DNA of 64,000 nucleotides from Nocardia ignorata NBRC 108230 (GTDB lineage: Bacteria; Actinomycetota; Actinomycetes; Mycobacteriales; Mycobacteriaceae): positions 372,001 to 436,000 of the forward strand of contig NZ_BDBI01000012.1 of NCBI RefSeq assembly GCF_001612905.1, written 5' to 3'. This document shows, in pieces, positions 24,105 through 33,241 of this stretch. A model generated the notes under the pieces. That model made no database searches and had not been told where the DNA came from. It saw only the letters and a list, made by a program, of their open reading frames with translations. The position numbers were made by a program, and so were the translations under genes. Every line of letters begins with the position of its first letter. The first letter of the stretch is position 1.

Positions 24105-25466
24105 TCAACGCCCCGTATGCAATGAGAAGTACTCCGACTGCCGCGGCGGCTGGGCGGCGGTGGCGAGGATTCGTGCCACGTCGTCGATGCCGTCCCGCAA
24201 CGGCGCGACGGTCACACGCACCGCCTGCGGCTGACCCGCCTCCTCACCCACCAGGAAAGGACCACCCGGAGCCACCCGAATGCCATTGGCCGCCAGGTGA
24301 ACCAGCGCCGAGCGTTCATCCGTCACCGGCACCCAGGCATTGAGCCCGTCCCCGTCGGCGACTGCCACACCGTGCCGGCTCAAAGCACCGGTGAGTGCGC
24401 GTCGCCGACCGGCGTATTCCGTGCGTGCTTGCGAGACAGTGCCGTTCGCGGTGTCGTCACGCAGGAGTTCGTACAGCAGACGTTGCAGGATGCGCGGGGT
24501 CCAGCCGGGGCCGAGCATGCGGGTGGCGACGATGCGGTCGATCACCTCCTCGGGGCCCGAAAGGGCGGCGATGCGCAGGTCGGGGCCGTGGGATTTGGAG
24601 AAACTCCGCACGTGCAGCACCTGGTCGGGTAACCAGCGGCCGAGACTGATGTCGGGGGCGGCGACGATCGCACCGGAATGGTCGTCCTCGACGACCATGC
24701 ACCGATGCTCGCTGCGACCGAGGATCCTGGCGAGCGTCTCGACGCGCTCGGCGGTCATGGACGCACCGGTCGGATTCTGGGCACGCGGCTGCAGGACGGC
24801 GGCGGCGGGCGCGAGCGTGAGGGCGCGCGCCAGTTCGTCCGGCAGCACACCGTTCTCATCCATCGCCACCGGGACGGCCTGTACACCGATGGTGTCGAGG
24901 TAGTCGAGGAAATGCGGGAAGGTCGGGTTCTCGACGATAACCCGATCACCGAAGCGCACCACCGCGGCCAGGCTGCGCGCCACCGCGTCCATCGCCCCGT
25001 CGACGACGGTCAACCCACCCGACCCCGTCGGCCAGTCGGCCTGCAGCAGCCGACCGAGCTCGGGAACCACCGGCGGCTGGTGATAGTCGGTGCTCTCGGC
25101 GCGCGAGGCCACCTGCGCGAGAAGCGATCCGATCTCGGGGAGCAGGGCGGGATCGGGCGTGCCGAGCGACAGATCCAGGCGCGCGGACTCGGCCCCACCG
25201 GTCATCCCGCCCGCACGCGTCGGAGCCGCACGAGGCACCCCGGTGACGAAGGTTCCGCTGCGCCCCTTGGAAACAACCAGCCCGGCCTGGGCCAACGCCC
25301 GCCACCCGTGGCTCACGGTCGCCGGACTCACTCCCAGCTGCGCGGACAGTTCGCGCACCGTGGGGAGCCGATCACCCGGGCGCAATTCGCCACTGGTGAT
25401 GAGCCGGGCGATCGCACCGGCGATCCCGGCGGGCGTCGGATCATCGATCCGGATCTTCTTGTCCAC
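24105..25466 (-). CDS. MocR-type (GntR HTH-aminotransferase) regulator of the pyrimidine operon
   Basis: The protein has 453 residues. A GntR winged helix (about 10-80: GELRPGDRLPTVRELSAQLGVSP) joins a fold-type I aminotransferase domain with QPRAQNPTGASMT, VVEDDHSGAI and the PLP-lysine region HVRSFSKSHGPDLRI. MocR proteins sense PLP-linked metabolites and usually activate a divergent operon. GTG 25466 follows CGAGGGAAAA. It is divergent from six catabolic genes across a 115-bp spacer that holds two nested inverted repeats. Control of that operon, for example by beta-alanine or an intermediate, is inferred. Confidence 0.9.
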   Translation of the reverse strand: MDKKIRIDDPTPAGIAGAIARLITSGELRPGDRLPTVRELSAQLGVSPATVSHGWRALAQAGLVVSKGRSGTFVTGVPRAAPTRAGGMTGGAESARLDLSLGTPDPALLPEIGSLLAQVASRAESTDYHQPPVVPELGRLLQADWPTGSGGLTVVDGAMDAVARSLAAVVRFGDRVIVENPTFPHFLDYLDTIGVQAVPVAMDENGVLPDELARALTLAPAAAVLQPRAQNPTGASMTAERVETLARILGRSEHRCMVVEDDHSGAIVAAPDISLGRWLPDQVLHVRSFSKSHGPDLRIAALSGPEEVIDRIVATRMLGPGWTPRILQRLLYELLRDDTANGTVSQARTEYAGRRRALTGALSRHGVAVADGDGLNAWVPVTDERSALVHLAANGIRVAPGGPFLVGEEAGQPQAVRVTVAPLRDGIDDVARILATAAQPPRQSEYFSLHTGR

Positions 25467-25509
25467 TTTTCCCTCGCCGTCGGCCCCTCGAGATTTACAC
25501 TTCCCGGCA

Positions 25510-25559
25510 TTGGGTGAAACATTCAAGAAATGTTTAGTGCTGACGATAACATAACCCAA
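25510..25559. promoter_or_regulatory. Nested inverted repeats in the MocR/pyrimidine-operon spacer
   Basis: AAACATT-CAAGA-AATGTTT (25517-25535) is a perfect 7-bp inverted repeat. It lies within a wider pair, TTGGGT (25510-25515) and ACCCAA (25554-25559). This is the AT-richest part of the spacer and the likeliest MocR operator and promoter. Confidence 0.55.
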
Positions 25560-25581
25560 ATCCTAGGCAGGAGATCGACCG

Positions 25582-26430
25582 GTGACGATCATCAAAGCAG
25601 CCATCACACAGGCCACCTGGACCGGCGACAAAGAATCGATGCTCGCCAAACATGAGAAGTTCGTGGAGCAGGCAGCCGCCGAAGGCGTTCAGGTGATCTG
25701 CTTCCAGGAACTGTTCTACGGGCCGTATTTCGGCAACGTGCAGGACAAGAAGTACTACGAATACGCCGAATCGGTGCCGGGCCCCACCACCGAACGGTTC
25801 GCCACCCTGGCGCGGGAGCACAACATCGTGATCGTGCTGCCGGTGTACGAGGAAGACCAGCCCGGTGTCCTCTACAACACCGCCGCCGTGATCGACGCCG
25901 ACGGCACCTACCTGGGCAAATACCGCAAGCACCACATCCCCCACCTGCCCAGCTTCTGGGAGAAGTTCTACTTCCGCCCCGGCAACCTCGGCTACCCGGT
26001 GTTCGACACCGCCGTCGGCAAGATCGGCGTCTACATCTGCTACGACCGCCACTTCCCCGAAGGCTGGCGCGCCCTCGGCCTGGCCGGCGCCGAACTCGTC
26101 TTCAACCCCTCGGCCACCAAACCCGGCCTGTCCAACCGGCTCTGGGAACTCGAACAGCCGGCCGCGGCGGCCGCCAATCAGTACTTCATCGCCGCCAACA
26201 ACCGGATCGGCACCGAGAGCGACGAATTCGGCGACGACGCGGTGACCTTCTACGGCAGCTCCTACTTCGTCGACCCGCGCGGCAATTTCGTCGGCGAGGT
26301 CGCATCCACCGGCACCGAGGAACTGGTGATCCGCGAGATCGACCTCGACGTGGTGCGCGAGGTGCGTGGCGACTGGCAGTTCTACCGCGACCGCCGCCCC
26401 GACTCCTACTCCTCGATCGTGGCGCCCTGA
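25582..26430 (+). CDS. Beta-ureidopropionase / N-carbamoyl-amino-acid amidohydrolase (nitrilase family)
   Basis: The protein has 282 residues and probably hydrolyses N-carbamoyl-beta-alanine (or related carbamoyl amino acids) to the amino acid, CO2 and ammonia. The nitrilase triad is visible: Glu43 in FQELFYG, Lys116 in YRKHHIP and Cys153 in YICYDRHFPEG. The extended AAANQYFIAANNRIG strand is typical of carbamoylases. GTG 25582 follows GCAGGAGA. First gene of the six-gene operon, it is 16 bp before the dihydropyrimidinase whose product it would use. The exact stereochemistry and chain length of the substrate are unproven. Confidence 0.93.
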   Translation: MTIIKAAITQATWTGDKESMLAKHEKFVEQAAAEGVQVICFQELFYGPYFGNVQDKKYYEYAESVPGPTTERFATLAREHNIVIVLPVYEEDQPGVLYNTAAVIDADGTYLGKYRKHHIPHLPSFWEKFYFRPGNLGYPVFDTAVGKIGVYICYDRHFPEGWRALGLAGAELVFNPSATKPGLSNRLWELEQPAAAAANQYFIAANNRIGTESDEFGDDAVTFYGSSYFVDPRGNFVGEVASTGTEELVIREIDLDVVREVRGDWQFYRDRRPDSYSSIVAP

Positions 26431-26446
26431 GCCGGAAAGGATCACC

Positions 26447-27868
26447 GTGGCAACAACATTGATCACCGGCGGCACCGTCGTCTCGGCGACCGGGCGCGGC
26501 GCGGCCGATGTGCTCATCGACGGTGAACGCATCGTCGCCCTCCTCGAACCCGGCAGCACCGTCCTCGGCGCGAATCTGACGGAAACGGTCGACCGCGTGA
26601 TCGACGCGACCGGCAAATACGTCATCCCCGGCGGCATCGACGCCCACACCCACATGTCGATGCCCTTCGGCGGCACCACCGCCGCCGACACCTTCGAAAC
26701 CGGCACCCGCGCCGCCGCCTGGGGCGGGACGACCACCATCATCGACTTCGCCGTCCAGAAATTCGGTGAGCGGGTCCAGGACAGCCTGCAGACCTGGCAC
26801 GACATGGCCGCGGGCGAATGCGCGATCGACTACTCGTTCCACCAGATCATCGGCGACGTCAACGACGAATCCCTGCGCGCCATGCACGAACTGCCCGGCG
26901 AAGGCATCAGCAGCTTCAAACTGTTCATGGCCTACCCCGGCGTGTTCTACAGCGACGACGCCCAGATCCTGCGCGCCATGCAGACCGGCGCCGACACCGG
27001 CCTGCTCACCATGATGCACGCCGAGAACGGGCCCGCGATCGACGTGCTCGTCGGCCAGCTGCTCGCCCAGGGCAAGACCGACCCCTACTACCACGGCATC
27101 GCGCGCGCCTGGGAGCTCGAGGAAGAGGCCACCCACCGGGCGATCATGCTCGCCAAACTCACCGGCGCGCCGCTGTATGTGGTGCACGTATCGGCCAAGC
27201 AGGCCGTCGCGCAGCTCGCCGCCGCCCGCGACCGCGGCCAGAACGTCTTCGGCGAAACCTGCCCGCAGTACCTGTACCTGTCGTTGGAGGACCAGCTGGG
27301 CGCGCCGGGTTTCGAGGGCGCCAAATGGGTGTGTTCCACGCCGCTGCGTTCCAAGCACGACCACCACCAGGACGAAGCGTGGCAGGCGTTGCGCACCAAC
27401 GACCTGCAGATGGTGTCCACCGATCACTGCCCCTTCTGCATGAAGGGCCAGAAGGACATGGGCATCGGCGACTTCTCCAAGATCCCCAACGGCATCGGCT
27501 CCGTCGAACACCGCATGGATCTCATGTACCAGGGTGTGGTCGACGGCAAGATCAGCCTCGAACGCTGGGTGGAGATCACCGCGACCACCCCCGCGCGCAT
27601 GTTCGGTCTCTACGGCCGCAAGGGCGTCCTTGCCCCCGGCGCCGACGCCGACGTGGTGATCTACGACCCCAAGGGCCACACCTCCATCGGCGTCGACGCC
27701 ACCCACCACATGAACATGGACCACTCCGCCTGGGAGGGCTACGAGATCGACGGCCACGTCGACACCGTGCTCTCCCGAGGCAAGGTCGTCGTCGACGACA
27801 ACACCTACCTCGGCCGCAAAGGCGACGGACGTTTCGTCCGACGCGACCCCTGTCAATACCTCATCTAG
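26447..27868 (+). CDS. Dihydropyrimidinase / hydantoinase
   Basis: The protein has 473 residues and opens the ring of dihydrouracil, dihydrothymine or hydantoins. The binuclear metal site is intact: His67 and His69 in DAHTHM, carbamylated Lys158 in SSFKLFMAY, His191, His247 in VVHVSA and Asp326 in STDHCPF. Length and motifs match cyclic-imide amidohydrolases, not allantoinase or dihydroorotase. GTG 26447 follows GGAAAGGA at 6 nt. It sits between the carbamoylase and the LLM oxidoreductase, consistent with sequential steps. Confidence 0.94.
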   Translation: MATTLITGGTVVSATGRGAADVLIDGERIVALLEPGSTVLGANLTETVDRVIDATGKYVIPGGIDAHTHMSMPFGGTTAADTFETGTRAAAWGGTTTIIDFAVQKFGERVQDSLQTWHDMAAGECAIDYSFHQIIGDVNDESLRAMHELPGEGISSFKLFMAYPGVFYSDDAQILRAMQTGADTGLLTMMHAENGPAIDVLVGQLLAQGKTDPYYHGIARAWELEEEATHRAIMLAKLTGAPLYVVHVSAKQAVAQLAAARDRGQNVFGETCPQYLYLSLEDQLGAPGFEGAKWVCSTPLRSKHDHHQDEAWQALRTNDLQMVSTDHCPFCMKGQKDMGIGDFSKIPNGIGSVEHRMDLMYQGVVDGKISLERWVEITATTPARMFGLYGRKGVLAPGADADVVIYDPKGHTSIGVDATHHMNMDHSAWEGYEIDGHVDTVLSRGKVVVDDNTYLGRKGDGRFVRRDPCQYLI

Positions 27869-27877
27869 GGAGCCACC

Positions 27878-28903
27878 ATGCAATTCGGAGCGGTCCTGCA
27901 GTGCGACCCGCCTGCGGCGCGCACGGTGCACCTGGCCAAACTCGCCGAAGCACACGGCTTCAGCCACCTGTGGACGTTCGACTCCCACATCCTGTGGCAG
28001 GAACCGTACGTGCTCTACAGCCAGATCCTCAACGAGACCAAACGCATCACCGTCGGCCCGATGGTCACCAACCCCGCCACCCGCGACTGGACGGTCACCG
28101 CCTCCACCTACGCCACCCTCAACGAGGCCTACGGCAACCGCACCATCTGCGGCATCGGCCGCGGCGACTCCGCGGTCCGGGTGGGTGGCGGCAAACCGAC
28201 CACCCTGGCGACCCTGCGTGAATCCATCCGCGTCATCAAGGAACTCGCCAACTCCCGCCCCGTCGAGGTCGACGGACGCGTACTGCAGTTCCCATGGAGC
28301 ACCGGCTCGACCCTCGATGTGTGGGTCGCCGCCTACGGGCCCAAAGCCCTCCAGCTCACCGGTGAGGTCGCCGACGGGTTCATCCTCCAGCTCGCCGACC
28401 TCGATATCGCCGAATGGATGATCCGCACCGTCAAGGACGCGGCCGTCGCCGCCGGGCGCGACCCCGACGCGGTCAAGATCTGCGTGGCCGCACCCATGTA
28501 CATCGGCACCGACTGGTCCCACATGCGTGACCAGTGCCGCTGGTTCGGCGGCATGGTCGGCAACCACGTCGCCGACATCGTCGCCCGTTACGGCGAAACC
28601 GGTTCCGTTCCACCGGCTTTGACCGACTATATCGCCGGTCGCGAAGGCTACGACTACAACCAGCACGGCCGCGCGGGCAACACCCACGCCGCCTTCGTCA
28701 CCGACGACATCGTCGACCGGTTCTGTGTCCTCGGCACCGCCGAAGAACATCTGAAGAAGCTGCAGCGCCTCGCCGAACTCGGTGTCGACCAGTTCGCGGG
28801 CTATCTCCAACACGACAACAAGGAGGAGACCATGCGCGTCTACGGCGAAACCGTCATCCCCGGCATGACCAAACACGTCACCGCGATGAAGGCGGCATCA
28901 TGA
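27878..28903 (+). CDS. LLM-class flavin/F420-dependent oxidoreductase (TIGR03842-like)
   Basis: The protein has 341 residues with the luciferase-like TIM-barrel pattern: LAKLAEAHGFSHLWTFDSHILW at the N-terminus, RITVGPMVTNPATRD, and CGIGRGDSAVRVGG with TLRESIRVIKEL. It resembles the TIGR03842 group, annotated as F420-dependent and known to sit beside hydantoinases. RutA, the uracil-ring monooxygenase, is a distant LLM relative. The operon has no dihydropyrimidine dehydrogenase gene, so this enzyme may act on the pyrimidine ring (reduction or oxidation). That role is inference. AGGGAG precedes ATG 27878. Its stop overlaps the next ATG in ATGA. Confidence 0.9.
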   Translation: MQFGAVLQCDPPAARTVHLAKLAEAHGFSHLWTFDSHILWQEPYVLYSQILNETKRITVGPMVTNPATRDWTVTASTYATLNEAYGNRTICGIGRGDSAVRVGGGKPTTLATLRESIRVIKELANSRPVEVDGRVLQFPWSTGSTLDVWVAAYGPKALQLTGEVADGFILQLADLDIAEWMIRTVKDAAVAAGRDPDAVKICVAAPMYIGTDWSHMRDQCRWFGGMVGNHVADIVARYGETGSVPPALTDYIAGREGYDYNQHGRAGNTHAAFVTDDIVDRFCVLGTAEEHLKKLQRLAELGVDQFAGYLQHDNKEETMRVYGETVIPGMTKHVTAMKAAS

Positions 28904-30216
28904 CCGCCGCCGACACCGCGACCGACCTCGACGCCCTGGCCTACCGGCTCGACCGCGACCACGTCTTCCACTCCTGGTCCGCCCAGGCCGCACTGCAACC
29001 ACTCGTCATCGCGGGCGGACGCGGCTGCACCGTGTGGGACCACGCCGGCCGCGAATACCTCGACCTGTCCAGCCAACTCGTCAACGTCAATATCGGCCAC
29101 CAGCACCCGGCCGTCACCCGGGCCATCGCCGAGCAGGCCGCCCAGCTCACCACCATCTCCCCCGCCACCGCCAACCTCGCCAGAGGACAAGCGGCACAGC
29201 GCATCTCAGCTCTGGCGCCGGCCGGCTTCGACAAGGTCTTCTTCACCAACGGCGGCGCCGACGCCATCGAGAACGCCATCCGGATGGCCCGCCTGCACAC
29301 CGGCCGCGACAAGGTGCTCTCCACCTACCGCTCCTACCACGGCAACACCGGCGCCGCCGTGGTCGCCACCGGCGACTGGCGGCGCGTACCCAACGAATTC
29401 GCCCGCGGGCACGTCCACTTCTTCGGCCCCTACCTGTACCGCAGCGAATTCTGGTCCGAGACCGCCGAACAGGAATGCGAACGCGCCCTGCACCACCTGG
29501 AACGGGTCATCCAGTGCGAAGGCCCCGCCTCCATCGCGGCCATCCTGCTCGAAAGCGTGCCCGGAACCGCCGGTGTGCTCGTCCCACCGCCGGGCTACCT
29601 CGCCGGTGTGCGCCAGCTCGCCGACCGCTACGGCATCCTGCTCATCCTCGACGAGGTGATGGCAGGCTTCGGGCGCACCGGCGCCTGGTTCGCGTTCTCC
29701 CGCCACGATGTCGTCCCCGATCTGATCACCTTCGCCAAGGGCGTGAACTCCGGTTACGTCCCGGTCGGCGGCGTCATCATCTCCGACCCCGTGGCACACA
29801 CCTTCGACGACACCGTGTTCCCCGGCGGCCTCACCTACAGCGGTCACCCCCTGGCCGCCGCCTCCATCGTCGCCGCACTCGACGCCATGGCATCCGAGGG
29901 CATCGTCGCCAACGCCGAGCGCGTCGGCCGCGAAACCCTCGGTCCCGCACTACGAGCCCTCGCCGACGACTTCCCCGTCATCGGCGAGGTACGCGGCGAA
30001 GGCGTGTTCTGGGCACTCGAACTCGTCGCCGACCAGCACACCCGAACACCCGTCCCCGCCGCGACCATGGGCAAGCTCAAAACCGGTCTGCTCGAACGCG
30101 GCGTGCTCCCGTTCATCGCCGACAACCGCCTGCACGTGGTGCCGCCCTGCGTCATCACCGACGCCGAGGCCACCGCGGGCGTCGCCGCGATTCGTGACGT
30201 ACTCGCCGGACTCTGA
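28900..30216 (+). CDS. Class III aminotransferase (probable beta-alanine/3-aminoisobutyrate transaminase)
   Basis: The protein has 438 residues with PLP-enzyme motifs: FFTNGGADAIENAIRMAR, SYHGNTGAA, LILDEVMAGFGRTG with Asp251 and the Schiff-base Lys280 in LITFAKGVNSGY. In the pathway it would convert beta-alanine or 3-aminoisobutyrate to malonic or methylmalonic semialdehyde. Start ATG 28900 overlaps the preceding stop (ATGA), so the two genes are translationally coupled. The preceding LLM gene and following dehydrogenase support the assignment; the amino donor and acceptor are not proven. Confidence 0.93.
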   Translation: MTAADTATDLDALAYRLDRDHVFHSWSAQAALQPLVIAGGRGCTVWDHAGREYLDLSSQLVNVNIGHQHPAVTRAIAEQAAQLTTISPATANLARGQAAQRISALAPAGFDKVFFTNGGADAIENAIRMARLHTGRDKVLSTYRSYHGNTGAAVVATGDWRRVPNEFARGHVHFFGPYLYRSEFWSETAEQECERALHHLERVIQCEGPASIAAILLESVPGTAGVLVPPPGYLAGVRQLADRYGILLILDEVMAGFGRTGAWFAFSRHDVVPDLITFAKGVNSGYVPVGGVIISDPVAHTFDDTVFPGGLTYSGHPLAAASIVAALDAMASEGIVANAERVGRETLGPALRALADDFPVIGEVRGEGVFWALELVADQHTRTPVPAATMGKLKTGLLERGVLPFIADNRLHVVPPCVITDAEATAGVAAIRDVLAGL

Positions 30217-30232
30217 AGACAAGGAAACGACC

Positions 30233-31726
30233 ATGACACAGATTCTCGAGCACTGGATCGACGGCAAGGCCTGGCCGGGCGAATCCACCCGCACCGCACC
30301 GGTCTTCGATCCCGCCCTCGGCACGCCTCAACGTGAGGTGCGCATGGCGACCGCCACCGACGTCGGCACCGCCGTCGCCGCGGCCGCCGCCGCCCTGCCC
30401 CAGTGGCGCGACAGCTCGATCGCCACCCGCAGCAGGTTCCTGCTCACCTTCCGCGAACTGCTCAATGCCCGCAAAGACGACCTCGCCCAGATCCTCACCG
30501 CCGAACACGGCAAGGTCCTCAGCGACGCGGGGGGCGAGATCGCCCGGGGACTCGAAGTCGTCGAATTCGCCCTCGCCATGCCACAACTGCTCAAAGGCGA
30601 ATTCAGCCAGAACGTCTCCACCGACGTCGACGTGTACTCGGTGCGCGAACCGGTCGGGGTGGTCGGAATCATCAGCCCGTTCAATTTCCCCGCGATGGTT
30701 CCGCTCTGGTTCTTCCCGATCGCCATCGCCGCGGGCAACACCGTCGTCCTCAAGCCCAGCGAGAAGGACCCCTCGGCCGCGAACTGGCTCGCCGAACTCG
30801 CCGCCGAAGCGGGCCTGCCCGCGGGCGTTCTCAATGTGGTCCACGGCGACAAGGAAGCCGTCGACGCCCTGCTCGTCCATCCGGACGTCGCCGCGATCTC
30901 CTTCGTCGGCTCCACCCCGATCGCGCGCTACGTCTATCAGACCGCCGCCGCCAACGACAAACGAGTCCAGGCACTCGGCGGGGCCAAGAACCACATGCTC
31001 GTGCTGCCCGACGCCGACCTCGACCTCGCCGCCGACGCCGCCGTCAATGCCGGCTTCGGCTCGGCGGGCGAACGATGCATGGCGGTGAGCGCCCTGCTCG
31101 CCGTCGACAGCATCGCCGACGAACTCGTCGCCAAGATCGCCGAACGCATGAGCGAACTGCGCACCGGCGACGGTCGCCGAGGCTGCGACATGGGACCGCT
31201 CATCACCCGCGAACACCGCGACAAGGTGGCCGGCTACCTCGATGTGGCCGCCACCGACGGCGCCACCATCGTCGTCGACGGCCGCGAAACCAGCATCGAC
31301 GGTGCGGCCGAAGGGTTCTGGCTCGGCCCGACCCTCATCGACAACGTCCCGACCAGCTCCGCCGTGTACCAGGACGAGATCTTCGGCCCGGTCCTCTCCG
31401 TCGTCCGGATGAACGGCTTCGAGGAGGGCATCGAACTCATCAACAGCTCCCCCTACGGCAACGGGGTCGCGATCTTCACCAACGACGGTGGAGCCGCACG
31501 GCAATTCCAGCGCCGCGTCACCGTCGGCATGATCGGCATCAACGTCCCCATCCCGGTGCCCGTCGCCTACCACAGCTTCGGCGGCCACAAAGCGTCGATC
31601 TTCGGTGACGCGAAAGCCTACGGACCGCAGGGTTTCTCGTTCTTCACCCAGGAGAAGGCGATCACGTCACGCTGGCTCGACCCGAGCCACGGCGGCATCA
31701 ACCTCGGGTTCCCCCAGCACAGTTAG
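30233..31726 (+). CDS. mmsA: CoA-acylating (methyl)malonate-semialdehyde dehydrogenase
   Basis: The protein has 497 residues. It is an aldehyde dehydrogenase with SPFNFPAMVPLWFFPIAIA, cofactor-binding LKPSEKDPSA, VGSTPIARYVY and the nucleophile Cys282 in GSAGERCMAVS. These are the signatures of MmsA, which oxidises malonic or methylmalonic semialdehyde with CoA and NAD to acetyl-CoA or propionyl-CoA. It completes the pathway from beta-alanine or 3-aminoisobutyrate. The start ATG 30233 follows AAGGAAACG. It is 16 bp after the aminotransferase and 24 bp before the permease. Confidence 0.94.
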   Translation: MTQILEHWIDGKAWPGESTRTAPVFDPALGTPQREVRMATATDVGTAVAAAAAALPQWRDSSIATRSRFLLTFRELLNARKDDLAQILTAEHGKVLSDAGGEIARGLEVVEFALAMPQLLKGEFSQNVSTDVDVYSVREPVGVVGIISPFNFPAMVPLWFFPIAIAAGNTVVLKPSEKDPSAANWLAELAAEAGLPAGVLNVVHGDKEAVDALLVHPDVAAISFVGSTPIARYVYQTAAANDKRVQALGGAKNHMLVLPDADLDLAADAAVNAGFGSAGERCMAVSALLAVDSIADELVAKIAERMSELRTGDGRRGCDMGPLITREHRDKVAGYLDVAATDGATIVVDGRETSIDGAAEGFWLGPTLIDNVPTSSAVYQDEIFGPVLSVVRMNGFEEGIELINSSPYGNGVAIFTNDGGAARQFQRRVTVGMIGINVPIPVPVAYHSFGGHKASIFGDAKAYGPQGFSFFTQEKAITSRWLDPSHGGINLGFPQHS

Positions 31727-31750
31727 CAGCAGTAGTAGAGAGATAATGCG

Positions 31751-33193
31751 ATGACAGAAACACAGGTCCACGCGCCCGAGGGCGCGGGACGACACTCGCA
31801 GCTGGTCAACGACGACTTGGCGCCCACTACCAAGGAGACGGCGACCTGGCGCACCTGGGACCTGTTCTGTCTCTGGATGACCTCGGCCCACAGCATCGCC
31901 AGCTACGGCTTCGCCGTCGGCATGCTCGCCCTCGGCATGACCGGCTGGCAGACCATGCTCGCCCTGTTCGCCGGTGTGCTGATGCTGTGGCTCGGGAGCA
32001 ACCTCGTCGGTGTCGCGGGTCAGAAGGTCGGGGTTCCGTTCCCGGTCTTCGCCCGCGCCACCTTCGGCGTGTTCGGCGCCAACATTCCGGCCTTGCTCCG
32101 CGCGCTCGTCGCGATCTTCTGGTACGGCATCCAGACCTACCTCGCCTCTACCGCCGTGATCGTGCTTATCCTGCGGGTGTCGCCGGGTCTCGAGTCGTGG
32201 ACGAAACCCAGCTTCCTCGGGCTGTCCGCGCTCGGCTGGATCGCGTTCCTGGTGCTGTGGACCGTGCAGCTCATGATCATCAGCTACGGCATGGAGATCG
32301 TGCGCAAGGCCTCCGACTTCGCCGGACCGGTCGTGTGGATCGGTATGATCGCCCTCGCCGTGTGGATCATGAGCGAGGCCGACTGGAGTATCGACCTCAA
32401 TGCCCGTGCGGGTGAAGCACTCTCGAGTGGACAGACGGTGTCGGCGTTCATCGGGGTCGCCTTCCTGATGGTCGCGTTCATGGCCGGACCGCTGGTGAAC
32501 TACGCCGATTTCGCCCGGTTCTCACCCAGCCAGAAGGCCATCCGGCGCGGCAACGCCTGGGGCATCCCCTTCAACGAGACCGCGTTCGTCGTCATCTCGA
32601 TCATCATCTCCCTGGCCACTCTGAAGGTGTACGGGGAAGTGCTGTCGGACCCGGTGGAACTCGTCGCCCACATCGACAACGACGCGATCGTCATCATCTC
32701 CGCCGTGCTGTTCGCCATCGCGACCGTCGGCATCAACGTGGTGCTGAACTTCGTCTCCCCCGCCTACGACATCTCCAACGCCGCACCGAAGTACATCTCG
32801 TTCCGCACCGGCGGCATCATCACCGCCGTCCTGTCGATCGTCGTGCTGCCCTGGAAGCTGTGGGCCAACCAGGACTTCATCGTCTACTTCCTCGGCGGTG
32901 TCGGCGCCCTCATGGGGCCGGTGTTCGGCATCCTGGTCGTCGACTACTACCTGGTTCGCAAGCAGCGCACCGAGGTACCCGAGCTCTATTCCGGCGCGAC
33001 CGACGGCACCTACTTCTACACCCGGGGCTTCAACCCGCGAGCGCTCGTCGCGCTGCTCATCGCGGGTGCGGTCAGCGTCTTCGTGGCCCTTGTTCCCGAT
33101 TCCGCCTCGGTCACGGCGCTGTCGTGGCCGGTCGGCGCGGCACTCGGTGCGGCCGTCATGTACGGCCTGAGCCGCAAACCCGCGCAGGTCTGA
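31751..33193 (+). CDS. NCS1-family nucleobase/hydantoin permease
   Basis: The protein has 480 residues with about 12 hydrophobic segments. Near the N-terminus, DLAPTTKETATWRTWDLFCLWMTSAHSIASY carries the NCS1 pattern, followed by VGVPFPVFARATFGVFGANIPALLRALVAIFWYGIQ, the substrate and sodium-site helices. The family (PucI, CodB, Mhp1) imports uracil, cytosine, allantoin or hydantoins with Na+ or H+. As the last gene of the catabolic operon it is probably the substrate importer, supporting uracil, dihydropyrimidine or hydantoin as the nutrient. A strong hairpin follows. Confidence 0.93.
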   Translation: MTETQVHAPEGAGRHSQLVNDDLAPTTKETATWRTWDLFCLWMTSAHSIASYGFAVGMLALGMTGWQTMLALFAGVLMLWLGSNLVGVAGQKVGVPFPVFARATFGVFGANIPALLRALVAIFWYGIQTYLASTAVIVLILRVSPGLESWTKPSFLGLSALGWIAFLVLWTVQLMIISYGMEIVRKASDFAGPVVWIGMIALAVWIMSEADWSIDLNARAGEALSSGQTVSAFIGVAFLMVAFMAGPLVNYADFARFSPSQKAIRRGNAWGIPFNETAFVVISIIISLATLKVYGEVLSDPVELVAHIDNDAIVIISAVLFAIATVGINVVLNFVSPAYDISNAAPKYISFRTGGIITAVLSIVVLPWKLWANQDFIVYFLGGVGALMGPVFGILVVDYYLVRKQRTEVPELYSGATDGTYFYTRGFNPRALVALLIAGAVSVFVALVPDSASVTALSWPVGAALGAAVMYGLSRKPAQV

Positions 33194-33205
33194 ACCCGTG
33201 GCTGT

Positions 33206-33234
33206 GCCCCGGCGACAACGACTGTCGCCGGGGC
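33206..33234. terminator. Hairpin terminator of the pyrimidine operon
   Basis: GCCCCGGCGACA and TGTCGCCGGGGC form a perfect 12-bp stem with a 5-nt loop, 12 bp after the permease stop and before the convergent 33242 gene. No T-tract is present, as is common in GC-rich actinobacteria. Confidence 0.8.
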
Positions 33235-33241
33235 CCAGTCG

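Noticed and set aside
26186..28876. 896-codon open frame on the minus strand opposite the dihydropyrimidinase and LLM genes
   Set aside because: It is antisense to well-supported enzymes with full motifs, has a low-complexity Asp/Val/Gly-rich product and no ribosome-binding site. GC-rich codon bias creates long antisense frames.
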